The notes under the pieces were generated by a model. That model made no database searches and was not told where the DNA came from. It was given only the letters and a program-made list of their open reading frames with translations. Shown here piece after piece: positions 36,374-51,300 of a stretch of 64,000 nt of DNA (positions are counted from its first letter, which is position 1; every line of letters starts with the position of its first letter). The translations under genes were made by a program, and so were the position numbers. Origin of the DNA: Lineus longissimus (lineage: Eukaryota > Nemertea > Pilidiophora > Heteronemertea > Lineidae); NCBI RefSeq assembly GCF_910592395.1, contig NC_088311.1:3164501-3228500 (forward strand). Direction: 5' to 3'.

Positions 36374-39300
36374 CTGGAAAGACAAGAAATCGCATGTAAA
36401 TAAGACTGTCTTCAAGTTTCAAACGGATTTCCTTGGTGAAGCCTATATCTGGAACACCAATATCACAACTGGAAAGCTTGTCACAAGTGCTTCGTAATGA
36501 ATATCTAGGTTTATACCCAAGTCTTGGGGTTTCTGGTTAAAAATTACTTCTCTGAGTTTCCAATCCATAATTTTAGGTAAGATTAGCTTCAAAAAGATGT
36601 AGTTTGCTCATTTCAAGATTAATTTGACATTGGATGCATTTTACAGAATTATCCAAAACACTTCGCCATAGTCTGGACAGGTGATGACAAATTGTAAATA
36701 AGCTTTTAGCCACATATTGTGAGTGACATATTTGATCATTTATGCTAGATATTGACTAACCATCTAATTTCTAAAGCCAGAGAGTGTTTGAACGAGAAGT
36801 GCCACGGCCAACACTACAACAGAAACCAGTAAATGAAGGCTTAAAACATGTCAAACAAAATCCCAAGAAAGCTACTGCCCTCTCAAAGCTGTATATTGCA
36901 CGAAACTAAAAGCAGAACGAGAAATGGTTTCCAAGAGCGACGCCATCTGAAGGACAGTGGGAAAGTGGGAACATTTTATTGCAACTGTTCCATTGCAGAA
37001 GGAATCCAAATCAAATCCAAAAACTTAACAAGTCTAAAAAGTCCCTAAAATTGAATAATGAATTGTTTTGCAAGTGCAGAAAAAAACGAACACTAGTTTA
37101 ATCTGAAGGAGTTGAGCATGCAGATTTTGCATCAGAATCAATAAATGTTGGTGTTATTGGTGCAGAGTCACTGTGACGTATATGGCATCAATTTGCCTTT
37201 AGAGGTAGATTGGCAGAAATTCGCCAAAATATGAGGTCAGGTTCTGCTGGTTTCGAAGTCACCTGCCATTGGCAATATCAAATACTGACCCCATTAGTCA
37301 GCCATATTGTTTACCCAAAAGAAACCCACCCACTAGGGGCGCTCAACTGGAAAGAGGATGATAATACACCGGCCGCCAGTTTTCGGGAAGCATCTTCGAG
37401 CATGAATGGTGTTGGACAGCAGTGAGCGGACTCCAGTGTTAACTTCTTTGAAAGACAGATGGCAGTGCAATTCATCTGTGAATGTGTGTGCCACATTGCT
37501 TCTCCCAGTGCAGGTCATCAGGTTTCTCAAATACACTTAGATGCCGTACAATATCGTGAAATCTATTGCAGCAAGCTACTGTTTTCTGCCTAAGGTTATT
37601 GAAGCTTCTATTTCAATGTTATAATAAATATATATTCTGAGCTGATTTTAAAGAGGTTATCATTAAGAAGCACTTCGGAAAAGCTTTCCGTTGAAGTGAA
37701 AACTAGCACTAAGCCGATGACTCTAGAAATAATTTCACAGTTTTGCAATCTGAACTTTGAAATATGTCAAATACCATCACAAAGGAGTAAATAAAAGGAA
37801 GATGCAGTGTTAACCCTCTCGTGCACCATTTTATTGCAAGCATGTGAAATGCACAATGCACTGCCATACATTCACAGTACATTCACTGTACATTTGCATG
37901 AGAAGTGGTTCAATGAAATGACGGAACACCTCCTTTTTCAGCTTTGTCCTAGTAATTATTACCATAAATCTGTTCATTTACAATGTACCAGACATGTGTT
38001 ATCAGGTATTTTGTGAGGTCCAACAATGGAAATCTCTCACAAAGTGTTAGTTTTTGTTTTGTTTCAAGCAGCAAAAATCAACTAGTATGACTGCTAATGA
38101 CATTTAGTGATGCTCTAATTATGCACAGTTTGCATCGTCCAGGTGGTCGCTAATGACTGCCCAGCACGCGAGTGGGTTAAAACCAATACTTCAGTAAACA
38201 AGGTGATATTCTAGCACATTATTTTCTATTAAAACAAAACAAAATAAGCCACTACCTTATTTTCACCTAAGAAGCAAAAAGTCCTGGCATATACAATATT
38301 ATTCTTTGCACAATGAATCAAATTTTACTCATTTTGTTTTCATTTCATTGAATATCAAATATAAAGGCATTCTTTTCTCAAGGCGTATTTGAGGCTAACT
38401 TAGCATAATGTGAAATTTTTGCTCAATTCTAGTCATTCTAGCCTTTCTTCAGATGGGCACGCCTTACTGCATATACCAGGCTTGAGCTACGCAACGGGTC
38501 TAGCAATACTCACTCAGGGTGATATCTTTTTATATAAAAGACAAATATAAATAATTTAGTTGGAAACACACAAGAGGAACCAAATCTAGTAAGTCATAAG
38601 TAGCTCTAATATTCAATGTCAAAATAAAATATGCCACAGTTGAATCCATTAGAATTCCTTCATCTTCTATGGTTTGCATTCTTTCAAAATTGTGACTATC
38701 AGAATTTGATGCTGGCAGAACAAAAGAATGGAAAAGCTTTTACCAAGCTGATGCTGAATGACTTTGCAAAGCGGAGGAGAAATGGACAAACAAGAGTAGA
38801 TCTTAGGCACTGTAGCTTTCACTTTTACCAAAGGCCATTAAAACCATCCACTCTTGATTTTTGCCTACGTCCTAATATTTTTGATGTTTCATATTTTGTT
38901 CAAAAGGTGTTGAAAACTTACTCCGGGCAAGTAGTTTGGACCAATACGAACCAGACTAGAGATCTGACCCCGGGTCCTGACCTTGAGAAGATAATGGATC
39001 TTGACATCAGACCAAGCTTATGCTGCAGACAATGTTTTTGATCAAGGTACTGAAACCCGGCCAAGTAAGGGCCTACTTTGCTTGGAAATGCCTTGAAAAC
39101 CCCTGATATTCCATCATCCAAAATGCACCTGGCCATAGTCTCTTGGCAACCAGTCCCCCACTATATCATGAAAACAACTGTCAGCCCCAGGGATGCTAGA
39201 CAAAGCACAGGGTTTTGTGATTGATTCATCAGGACATTCAAACAAGTTTGGATTGGTTGACACTGATAAACAACACAATCTGACCAATCAAAAGACAGCT

Positions 39301-42300
39301 TTCATACTGCTTTGGAAGCTGCACCGGTGAAAGTTTCCTAAGGAATATAACCTGGGCCATCTCTTTTTTTTCATAGAGACAGACAGTCAGCTAGGCCTTG
39401 TTGACCTGGCTTGAAATTCAATCAATCAATCACCAGACCCTGCAGACAAAGACCGGCACACAAAGGAGGCAGCACATGGAGCCGTCTGGCCGCACGTCGA
39501 CCCGTCACTTACCTGATTGTATTTTTGCTACACTGGTTATATTCCTATCACATTGTGGCGTCACTGGTAATCCTAACTTTCGCTCATATTCACCTGAAAT
39601 GGAAAAGCAAGAGGGTTAAGTGAGCTTTTGGTTGTGACTTTGTCCTTAAAAGATCAACTTGGGATGAATGGAAATTCCAATTAAACACCATGGTATCTCT
39701 TTTTATACATGTGTATCAAACCTTGTATGTCAAAATGGACTTGAGACATCCTAGGACCACATGTGCAGTGGCTGCGTCATCACCGCTACAACCATTTCAT
39801 ACAAGAGCTTTTCCATCAAAATCTTGCATGTAAAGATGGACTTCCCGATGGACTTCAGACATATTAACACACAAGACTATGAAATCCCAATGCCGTCAAC
39901 ACATTCCGAGGTTAGTCAAATGCTACAAGTAAGTTGGGATATTCAGAGTTTTTGAAACACAATGACAACAAAATCAAACTTTACCCTGTTGGAAGAATTC
40001 TTTACAGACACTATGGCTCCATTTTTTACTTGTATCCCATGGCCGACAGACGTTACAGATATCAGCACATTTCAGTGCGATCTGCAGGACAAAGTGCCGA
40101 TGACTCTCATTCTCCTTCAACCGAAATTCTTGATTGTCTAATAATTTCTGAAAAGGGGAAAACTTTTCATTAACTGACTGGGAAAAAGTGGGCATGAGCC
40201 TATAAACAGACAGCAAATTCACCAATGAGGCAGACACACAACTGATAGTCTACTATGGGAAAAGTGCACTTGATATATGAAACTGAACATCAATCCCTTC
40301 AGGATGGCAACCACTTATATTCTATTACGATATATCATATTATCAGGGAGCCATGTAGCTTTAGTGCTTAACACTGATGGCTTCACCACCTAAATGGGTT
40401 TGAGTTCTGGGTGAGAACCAGCAATTTGTTACTTCGGATGTACCAGCAGGATTCTAGGAACTCAAGTTTCTGGTTCTTCTCATAATTCTCAGAAGCCTCA
40501 GATACTGTAACAAGTTACAATTTGATGGTGTATTTTGTAGGTGGTCATGACACCAAGTGGAGGTCATTTCGCTTTGAAATTTCACCAAAAGTGTATGGAT
40601 AAATGTGTCACAAGATCGAACTAACTTTCTTTCAACCAAATCCTCCGGTATTTTCATAAATTTGACCAAACCCCTTGCCAAGTTTCCTTTAGCAAGATTG
40701 CTCGCCACTGAGTGCCAATCAGCAACTGGAATTTGAGTTCCGACTGCTGTAATGCCATTATCAGGAATCAAGTCACGCAAATCACTTATAAGATGTCTCG
40801 CCAAGCCATACCTTAAATTTGCGCAAGAATTCTTGCTGCCTGGTGATATCTGTGGCTAATATCAATGACCTGAGTTGGTTTTCTGTCTGCTTCCACTCTT
40901 CCGCATCAAAATGATTGAATATTCCCGACTCGTGAATTATCCCCATCGCTGTTCGCCAGTGGTGGTTTTCTAACACTGACCGATTCTGAAATGAAAGTAC
41001 ATATATGTAATACTAGAAATAAAAGACCATGTAGTCGGTAGACTTTTCATTGGCTAAATCACACAAGGTTCCAAGATCGCAACATCCCACTAAATGAAGT
41101 CCTACCTCATAAGGTGGGAGTTTTTTACTGGCTGGGGAAAAATGAGTGACCATAAGTCTGTTTAAAACTGCTTTACAACAACTACCAGCAGGTCGCCATA
41201 TGGGCACTTAGGGGTATGAAGGGGTGCCAAGAGTTCTGAATTTGCCCTGGCATAGCTGATTTCACTTACCTGGTAAAGATCAGCGAGATGATTTTTGGTT
41301 GCTATGAGGAATCCTTGATTGACGCCGGGATGGTCGATGTCATGGGCCGACGCTGAAAGAATGGCTAGCATGATCTCCAACGGTGTCATACAACTTCCGA
41401 TCTGAAACAGAAATGAGAAATAATATCAATACAAGAACGATTTTAAATTAGTCTTAAATTGAATGAAACCCCTTTTTACAACTTCACATAACATGATCAC
41501 GATTACCACCCTCTTCCCTCATCTCTCATCCCCTATAATTTATTCATAATAAACATACAACTGAAATATCAACCAGTTTATTCCAATTGGTAGCCATGTT
41601 GACACTAGATTAAGTATTCACAGTATATATACATGTGTCTTTATATCCAATAAGCCAGCAAAAAGTTCAAATATCTAAAGTCTGATAACTGGAATATTGA
41701 CATATTGGACAATTTTCAGAAATCAATAAGAATCTTTGATGAAGTTATTTGGATGTTTTCAATAAACCTATAGGCTAACCGACAACTTCATAACCTGTGC
41801 CTACTTAAAGTTTTGCTTTACATGACTAGGTCCAAAGTTTTAAAGGAAATTGTCTCTGCAGATCTTTTCAGTCATTAACCTCATGTCATGATTTGTTATC
41901 GACTTAGTTTATATGCCTTACGGCCACTAGCAACACCCCAGCTTGTGATGACGCAGGGATAATTGAGTGGATTTGGGTTGTCCCCCCTGTCACAACTTTT
42001 CATGTGGGGAAATCGTCTTAATAGAGATTGGTACTTTTTATAGTGACACATGGTAACAACAAAACACACCAAACGCCATGGGCTTGCAAATTATGTCTGA
42101 CAAACATATATCCAGACTTAATTCCAAACCTTTTTGTTATTCAAGGCCAGATTTACGATCAATATAGATATTTTTGTTACCATGGGTTGAGGGCAAACAT
42201 CTGAAATACCAAAAGTCGCGGGCTTACCACATCTTCCTGAAGATAACAGTGCATAGCCTGGGTCACATCGGCAGCATGTACGGCATGGTGATACGGGTTG

Positions 42301-45300
42301 TTGCTATGGTAACTCTCCTCTATCATCGCTGAAATGAAACAAAAGTGATAATTATAAGTATGATTCGAAAATTTGCCGAAATGAGCAGGTCTGAGATGAG
42401 TGGGGAGGGGAGGTGAGGAATACCAGGGTAGCTATTTCTGATCCTGCAATTTGAACGAGGCAATTAGCAACGGTCCTTGAAAACATCGTGGTTTAATTGG
42501 AGTGATTAATAGAAACTTAATAACAGTTTGGGTTGTGCCATGGGCAGGGCCGGCAGTTCTGTGGAGAGGGGATTACCAAATGCAGTAATTATATTCGAAT
42601 AGTAAAAGGTACGCTCTTGCACTGCTTTTTGAAAGAAAAGAGGGGAAAATGCAATTGGAATGCAACAAATTTTCAAGACAAGGCTGATTTCTGGACAACA
42701 TTTTAATGATATGGGTTGGATTTTCGCTTGTGTTTGCACCACTGTCAATGATATATGAATCACAATGTTGATTGCCAGCCAACATATAGAATTTCTCTAT
42801 TTTCATTTCTGAGAACAGCTCTACCACGAGAGAAGCCCTATCAAAATGTAATCAAGTCTCCTGAGCTCAGCAAACGAGTCTAAAGCATTCTAACGCTTCA
42901 TGTCCCTAACTGAAGCTGATATAGATCAGCACCGCTCAATACAAGTCACCAATACTGAATTTCACCTCACTGCAGTTGCAGACGGTCACTATTTTTGAAG
43001 ATGATCTTTAAATCTGCGAGTCTTCCTCAAATCTGAGAGCAACTAAAATCAGCACCAACCAACAGAGGTCAGTGACACTATGACAGAAAAATCGACTTTT
43101 TTCAAATGAAATCTTTAAAATTAGAAATCTTTCTCTTGTGAAAAAGATGATATTGAGAAAGCATCCAGTGACCTGATTAAAAAATTCAAGCTTCAGAAGA
43201 TGGAATAAGGCAATAAAGTAGGGAAAAAACCTTGCGAGTACTAAGGAACAGATAGTCAGATAACCCAGCACTGTCAACACACCAATATCAGTAGCACAAA
43301 GCAAGCTTCAGAACGTCTCCAAGCCCCCAACACATGACATTCAGAAAGACGCCTCATATTCGTGCAGCGCCAGAAGCCAGGACTTGTTTGTCTTTGGACA
43401 TCAAAGCTGCAGTCTTCCTCTCTTAGAAAGTCATTACCATCATGAAGGACTGGCAGGTTTAGGCAAAAGGCTCGTATTGCCAAATGGGTGTTCATTTCCC
43501 TTTATATTTTCACTGTAAGAAGGGTTCAAATGCATTTATAATGCTTTCATGGATGCGGGATCTTTTCTTCTTGTTATGTTGAACTTTGATAGTACAAACA
43601 CCATAATGGTTGAATGACATGGTTGATTGACATCTTTCTCTCTTGTACATGTTGAGCTTATTATAACTGACATATGGTTGGTTGACATTTAACAGCGCTT
43701 TTCTTTACCAATCAAAAATCACAACCAACATGATTGCTGAAGATTTTATGTTTACAGAAAGACATTATTGATGACGGTCATACCTATCGGCTTCTTTTGT
43801 CTTATATCTTAAGTCTTCCGACATAAGGGTCCCCAACAAACTCATCATTCCCTCTCCTGTGCAGTCCATCCAAGGACCACTGCACTAACTTCATCTCAAG
43901 CGTAATCAACATATATAAAGGGAGTGATAAGCACAACCTGGCATTCGATGATCACCACGGTAATGGGCACTCAAAAATGATGGCCACAATTTCTGGATGA
44001 TTGGACAAAGGATATAAGGAGAGATTAGATCATGTTCACCCGTACCCATCTCATGCAAAGAAGCCTCGTCAGACCATCAACTTCTTTAATGGAGGTGTCA
44101 CGTTTAATTGGTTTTCAAATGAAATATCGGCGAAAAGTCAATTTCCAAGTAAGGAGACAGGTTGCATATAGGGCATCTGGGAGTAGATAGACTAGGAAAT
44201 TGAAGTCTTGACATATGGTCTCAACATAAACTATTCGAAAGGTTTGATAATTTACCATACACTCGATCAGGCAACTGGAACCCTGAGTCTGAATAAAACC
44301 ACTTTACTGGCACGGCCCATCTACAAATACCAAACTAGCCATGGGAATAACCAGTTGTTTGCTATTAACCGACCTATTAAACAACAATTCTAGCTTCGAT
44401 GTTACCATGGATACAGAAATGCATCTTTCTTGAGTGGTAGCACAACCTCTCCAACTTCAGTCACCGGGGAACAAAGCCGGTTCTCAAGGGGTGACAAGGG
44501 CTGCGTTCATCAGCCAAACCATTATCATTATGATATGCATTGACTACCAACAGCAACTTATCTCAAATGAAAAACCGATCACGTACATGTATTAGTTGTT
44601 ATGGTCAGTATGTCCTGAACAAGAGGCCGATAGGCCTGGAACTCAGCTTCATTATCACGCCTACAGCAGGCTCTCTGAACTGAATCAGTATAGCCAAAGG
44701 GTCAGAAGTTTTCATAGTCCGATCAACTCTTAACTGGACTTTTAAGACTGGACTATAAAGACTGGACTATAAAGACTGGACTATAAAGACTGGACTATAA
44801 AGACTGGACTATAAAGACTGGACTATAAAGACTGGACTATAAAGACTGGACTAGCATAACCGGACTACATGTATAAAGACTCCACTCTTATAACTAAACT
44901 GTGAAGAGACCAACCATATCAAATTTAGCCAGACCTTCTACTAATGAAACCTTCATACATCACATCACTTTTGTCAATAAACTAAACGAATCGATCAATA
45001 CGGATTGATATATCTTCCTTGGACAGACTCAAGATTTCACGTCAATATAACATTCAGACCGCCGCAAAATATCATCTTTTTATGTTGCGCAGTTTCTGAA
45101 TGTCCCCGTATTGAATACACGTCAGTTTGGCAAGATGGACAATTCCAGTGGGAGCCAAGATGAGTTATTGAACATGTTGGTTGAATACTATGCGCAGTTC
45201 AATTGAGGTGGAAAACTTTGCAATGAAGAAAAAACATTTGGTTTTAGAGACTGCTAATCTGAAGATATTTTTAGAAAATCCTGCTAAACTTATGATGTTT

Positions 45301-48300
45301 CTGAGAAGAATCCTAGTTCCTCATCTCTGATTAGAGAGCGACACTGGTTTCCAGCAAATAATCTGAAGGATCTAATCATTACCCTCTGTATGACACAGGG
45401 ATGCACTTTTTCAGAAAAAAATCAAAATACGCCAAGCAGACAATCTCTGCTTCTTCTCTGAGTTGGTTCGACTGGCGACAGACCATCCCTTTGCAGAAAG
45501 TGAAATCAAAATAATGACTTTTTCCTAATAATCATCATCATAGCTACTTCTGACAGGAACATAATAAGTTTTACAGTAATCGATGTTTACTTCAAAGGTC
45601 GCGTCTCATATCAGGTTCTTACACCTTCACAAATCCAATCCAACGTCAACCTCCCTCTCATTATCAATCTAAACTCACTAAACCAAACAACGCCATTATT
45701 TTCTCCGACAACAATTGACCAATCAAAAGAGACAAGCTACTGCTGCTGAGCGTCAGAATATGAAGCGATTGGTCAATGAGATCAGAACTTGACATTCTGC
45801 TAATCTTAATGAGGAACCCCTGCTCTTAGGATTGCGTCTGATAGCGTGGACGTGGATTAGCCATTTGACAGATTCATCGGAACGAAGCTTACAAGTTTCT
45901 TCTGGTTTAGTTTGGACGATCAGGTTAACCTGTCAAGGATTGTGATCGGTGCAAAAAAAGAAAGATTCATTTCGGAGATTAACTCTTAAAGGCCTGTGCC
46001 ACTCATGTTCATAGTACATGCATTTTCTTTTGGCTCAGGGAAATAGATATAAGCAGTGCCCTGGTGTTCTTCTAGTTATCATGCTTGCAACTTTGCTGAA
46101 ACTTGACATTCATAGCATTTGCGGATCAGTTCCCACAACATCATTTTCCCAAAAAAAATTTGAATGTCAAATTTTTAGCAAATGGCCAACACCATTAAGA
46201 GCGAAGGCTGTTAATGCAATTTCATGACACACCCCAAAACTACAATTTCCTTTAAATCAATGTACTTGTGGCAGGGGGAGGATGAATCATAATCATGCAG
46301 ATTGTTATGCAGCCGACCATATGTTTATATCCGTCACCACCACACAGCTCACAAGGTGAACAGCCTGAAGGCATCTAATTGCCCCAATTTACCCAAAACT
46401 GGTGATGAAACTGACAGCAGGGGACATGTACGTCCATATTATGGCTAAGTTGCGTTATCTGAGTATATTTATGTCAGAATGATGTAGTTTCTGCGCGATA
46501 ACAAGGGGGTGAACTCGTAGCTAGGCAATTTTGGGGCTGTTAGCGTAACAAGGTGGTTGGACACAGTAATCAGCCACCAGAAGACGTCTCTCAGAAGCTA
46601 ATGCCAATACATTGGTAACATGATTTTAATTGAGCTGCACTCCCACACCCACAGGAGAAATTTCAAAATAAGTTACCAGTATAAAGAGAGAAAACATCTA
46701 TTGCTAAGAGGTTAAAACTGGTTGGGCAACTTTGATAAATTGCCCAATTCCACGGTGTAAAATCATCGGACATTGCCCTCATAGCACCAAAACCAATTTT
46801 TTGGCAAAAAAAACTTGTGTGTAACACCAGAACGTGATCAGATGTCCTTATTCTCCACCAATAAGTAGTGAATCCATCGAGATATCATTCAAGCAAACAA
46901 GCAAAGGAAGAAGAAATAGACAACGCGTCAATTTCTGCAATGAAACCGGTCATCGACCCAACAGCAGCAAAAAACCACCTATCGTGGGAAAAAGTGGCGG
47001 TACACACATATCGAATTGGGCACATGTCCAGACGTCCTTTTTCTCTGATTTGTCGATAAGCCTCTTGTTTACTAGAAGGCTTCAAATGAACCCTGCCTCC
47101 ATCACGCCTCCAGGCTTATCAATGTTCCGTCAAGTCAATGTCAAGTCACGCAAAAACATGACGTGCTCAATACGTCGGCTTACATCCGATCCTCTTCAAC
47201 TCCACCGAAGACTTTTCTTTGGCGTTATCTTCACACTGGTGTGGCAGAATGACAGGACGTTACAATTACGACATCCGTCATCATGTTATTGGTCACTTTT
47301 TCTTAAACTGACGCTCGGAGATGTTCGCATAAGAAATCTAAGAAGGCTATTGTATATATGTGTATAAAATGCCAGTAAGACATCCTTAGCCTTTTTTTAG
47401 AAATTTATGCCGGTGGAATTCAGCGCCAAAATTTTGGCATAAGAACAAAATGAGGCTACACATTGATAACTAGCCTCACAACGAACTAAGCTAATAGCCT
47501 CACGACAAACTAAACTCATGCAATAAAGTTCCCTCGCAAATCTATTTTCTTTAAGCGAAAGGGCAGAGTTCAGCCCAATCGATAGAACACAAGAGAAGAC
47601 TTGATTGTCAATATTCCGGCTGATAAATTGCCATCAATCGAGGCCAAAAGCACTTTATTTCTCTCAAAGTGGAAGGATCTGACGTCCGATAGGGTGATAA
47701 GATGTATAGGACCATGCTACACCAACCAACAGCAGATGCTTGTGCAAATATTTTCCCCGATGTTTTCATCCGGAGCTAATCCTACTGAATGAAGAAATGC
47801 GTCTTTAGCAGTTTTATGAAGGTCTTTAGACCGGGTGCATCTGCATGTTTTCTGGCAACTGGTTCCAGAGCAGAGCATCAAGGCTGAAGCACCTCCGTAT
47901 CTGGAGACAACGACCAAATCAGAAGAATACCCAGGAACCTTGCCATGCAAACATTTGAAAAGCTGCCCCGTTTTCTTGAACTGAAAGAACAAAACCTAAA
48001 TTCCATTCTATTACTTCACTACTGAGATGTATTCCTGAACACTTGTGCATAAAAGGTTGATCGCCTGCTGTCTCTTGAAGGTAAAGAAATGTCAGAAGAG
48101 AGGCTGCTGTTTTCAGCACACTGCGACTGCTATATTGATTGAGAGGAGATGCTGCCTACAGGCATTGTTCCAATAGCGAACATTCCTTCGTTCAGTATAC
48201 ACTACATTATAAAGAAGTCGAAAAATAAATATACCATGGCATTTCAGCTGAGATTAGTCCGACAACGCAGCTTCAATACGTATTGAATTTCAGAGCAATA

Positions 48301-51300
48301 TCATAACTTTTGCTTGTATTGGAGCATTCATGTGCGATTCTCATAGATTGGCTAATGAATGAATGAAGGAGAACCCCTAGCAAGGCAATGGTGGCTCTGC
48401 ACAAGAAGTAGATCAAAACTATACAGTGTGTCTCGGAAGCAAAGCTGGTAGGTGCCAATGTACTTTTGGATATGTTGCCAATATAGATTTGCTTACGATT
48501 GAAGGTGAACCCTTGGCTAGCAATAACGGCTCTGTGCAAGAAGTAGATCAAAACTATACAGTGTTCTCGAAAAACCTATCTGACAGCTGCCAATGCACTT
48601 TTGGCTCTGTGGCCAATATAGATTTGCTTTCAAATGAAGGTTAACCAACCGTAAGGGAGGCAATTGTGGATCTGCACAAGATGTAGGTCAAAACTATAGT
48701 GTGTCTCAGAAGGAAAGCTGATGTTTGCCAATGTTCATAGTTTGCAAGGTTGGTCATATCCCATCTGAATGCAAGGCTTGTCTCATCTTGTCGCAATCTT
48801 GCAACCATTAGGAGTTTACGCTAAGACAGTGCTACCCAAAAAGATGATGAAGAGAAGGTAAACAGTCTTTGCCAACAAGTGCATGGGTGAGAGGACCAAT
48901 AGGATATTGCCACTCAACCCTTAAAGCTCCAGAAATGGCCAGAATGAAGAAAGCGCAATTTCCCCTCAGAGGTATATCAATCTTGTCCTATCAGCCCGTG
49001 AAAATGTGCTCATCATTTTCTATTTCGCCCTTGGCCAATGAAATCACCATCAATCACTTACCACTTGACTGCCAGCCAAAAGGTGCATATATCATATTCG
49101 AATTAAATATTGACTTATAGCAATGTGGCTTACAGGCGATCGATCACATAAGGCATTTTGATGAGAATACCTGGCTCTCCTGGTCACAGTTGTCAAGGGA
49201 AAGGCTAACCCTATGCTTGACCAAGCACGTATGTATACCAACAAATGGTTGCTCTGATGACTTGAAGTACATTTGGTCTGTTTTTATCATGCGATGTGCA
49301 GATTTCAAAGAACATCAGTCTCAAAAAGCTTCCAATGTGACTTTAACTGAGATTCTATGTCAAGTGCCCAAGTGATCCCACAAGGTGCTGGGAGGATTAA
49401 CGTCTTATCGAGAAACTGGAGTGATATGCACAACCACTTGGGAGCGAACAGAGGAAAACATATGTGAGATCATGTTCTAAAGATCTTTAAATTCTCTTTT
49501 TACCTAAGAAACTAATCTTCTGTTAGGATCAGTGGCATTGTGACATCAACGAAGTCTTAGATAGAGGACGCGATGGCACAAACAAAATGTTTGGTTTTCG
49601 ATTCATAAAGGAATTTAAAGATTGAGATTTACCTCTCTGTGCTCTTTATAGCTTCAGGAGCAAGTGTTGTTGGAAAAGGAGACGTGACCTTGATAAACTC
49701 ACCAGTACGTTTTGGAGAGCAAGGACTTCCATTGACATATTTCACTGCATAATTGCAACAGCTAAGATTCCTTGTCCGATAAGGGTTACCCGAGCCTCAT
49801 TTGCTAATGATGGCTGATGAAGCAGACGCCTCATTATTAAAGATAGCAGACGGCCAGATCTGACAGGAAATCCATGTCATTGTCACACATCTCCATAATT
49901 CGTACACAGATGTCTTCAGCGGATTGTCACAAGATATCTGATGGCTTGGAGACAGAAGGAGAGGTGGTTATGGTCAGAAGGTTTAGAGGATGAAGTGTTT
50001 CAACATGTGAATGGCTGCCTTCAGCGGGATTGTCGCACAATTTGATGGCATGGAGCCGGAAGGGGAGAAGGTTGTGGCCAGATGGTTGGAGAATACAGCG
50101 CTTCAGAATGTAGTAAAGAAGAGGAACCGTGCCCCGCAGAAATGTAGCATTAAAGCTTTTAGAGTGTATGCTCCTGAGCATCTTGCTGAACACCCAACAC
50201 TCATCACAGCAAAACTCGCACAAAAACTCAATCGCATTACATGCTGATCATCCCTGAAGAAAACAGGAAAAGAACAGAAGATCATCCATCGAAAGTACCA
50301 GGGTCCAGAGTGCGTCACCATTGATGAAATAAATCCTTCCCGTAGGCCGAATATTTTCTCATGCACTGCATAGGAATTATTGGTGAAAGCATGGAAACTG
50401 GTGACTGGGAAGTGGTGCAACGGGATCCGAAAGAGGATTAGCGGGGATTTGTCAACATGAATGATTAGCCGTCCAATCAAACTGAAGGCTGGGCGAGATA
50501 AAATTCTCCATATGTCAATGCTAGACAAATTGAATTGTATTTTTTGCTGCTGTGGTGCTAAAGGAGCAATTGATAAGACGACATTTTATACCCCAGATTG
50601 GGGTTTGAGGTGTTAAAGACTAAAAGGAGTTTATGGGCAGTCGCCAGGTGGGGGATCACCAATTTGACACCCTTGCTCATGCCTATAGTCTCTCCTTAAA
50701 GGGTAAGAATGTTGATTTGAAGATCTACTTACTTATACATCTCATGACTCTGACCATATCCAAGTTAAAGCGTTTGATTAGGCCGTGCTCTACTAACAAG
50801 TGCGTGACCAGATAGAACAATGGTCGCCCTGAAACAGAATCAGACAGATAGAGATGATTTGTAAATGTAAATGTGGTCAATGATTTGCATGATGTGAAGG
50901 CGGACAACGTCAGGAATTGCTACAGAGCTTCATCGCTTTTGACGTCTGGTGCCAAGTGGTGGAATGGTCGAATTCCAGCAGACGTCGCAAATAAATATTG
51001 TGAATTTAAATTTTTTGAAGGATTTTTCGCAAATTGCAACAGTAAACTGGCAAGAAAATTGGGTTGTTAACTGTATGTGAGACTTACCATTAGTTAGTTT
51101 GTCAAGTGTAAAAATGTTGAAGTCCCAGTTTCCTACTGTGGAAAGGAGGCACTGAAAGATATGAAGGAATTCAAGGGTTAGCAAAACGAAATTGTCATGA
51201 TTGAGGAAAAGTATAAATATCAGCTCCTCTGAAATGTTGTAACAGACAGTGCTAATCAAATGATTTCCAAAGAATGGTCATGTCAAAACATGGTGTCGCT

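Larger units (their letters stand above)
42329..50732 (-). other. PDE7: PDE7 intron, 8.4 kb
   Basis: It contains a 14-bp tandem repeat (44746-44857) and a 136-bp tandem repeat (48365 onward). Its longest open frame, 46834-47367 on the plus strand, has no recognisable domain. No alternative PDE7 exon was found. Confidence 0.6.

Noticed and set aside
38631-39041. A 136-codon plus-strand frame within a PDE7 intron
   Set aside because: No recognisable motif and no splice or conservation support; treated as chance.
46834-47367. A 177-codon open frame on the plus strand inside a PDE7 intron
   Set aside because: No domain or family is recognisable, the composition is mixed and Arg/Ser/Leu-heavy without pattern, and it overlaps shorter frames on both strands. 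It is probably a chance ORF.
47717-48119. Overlapping minus-strand frames with some Cys and Trp that looked like retrotransposon remains
   Set aside because: No reverse-transcriptase, integrase or gag motif could be read, so a mobile-element call is not supported.
50103-50528. A 141-codon frame on the minus strand and a 78-codon frame on the plus strand next to PDE7 exon 5
   Set aside because: They overlap each other, match no PDE7 sequence and lack splice-consistent ends. The real exon lies at 50733-50828.
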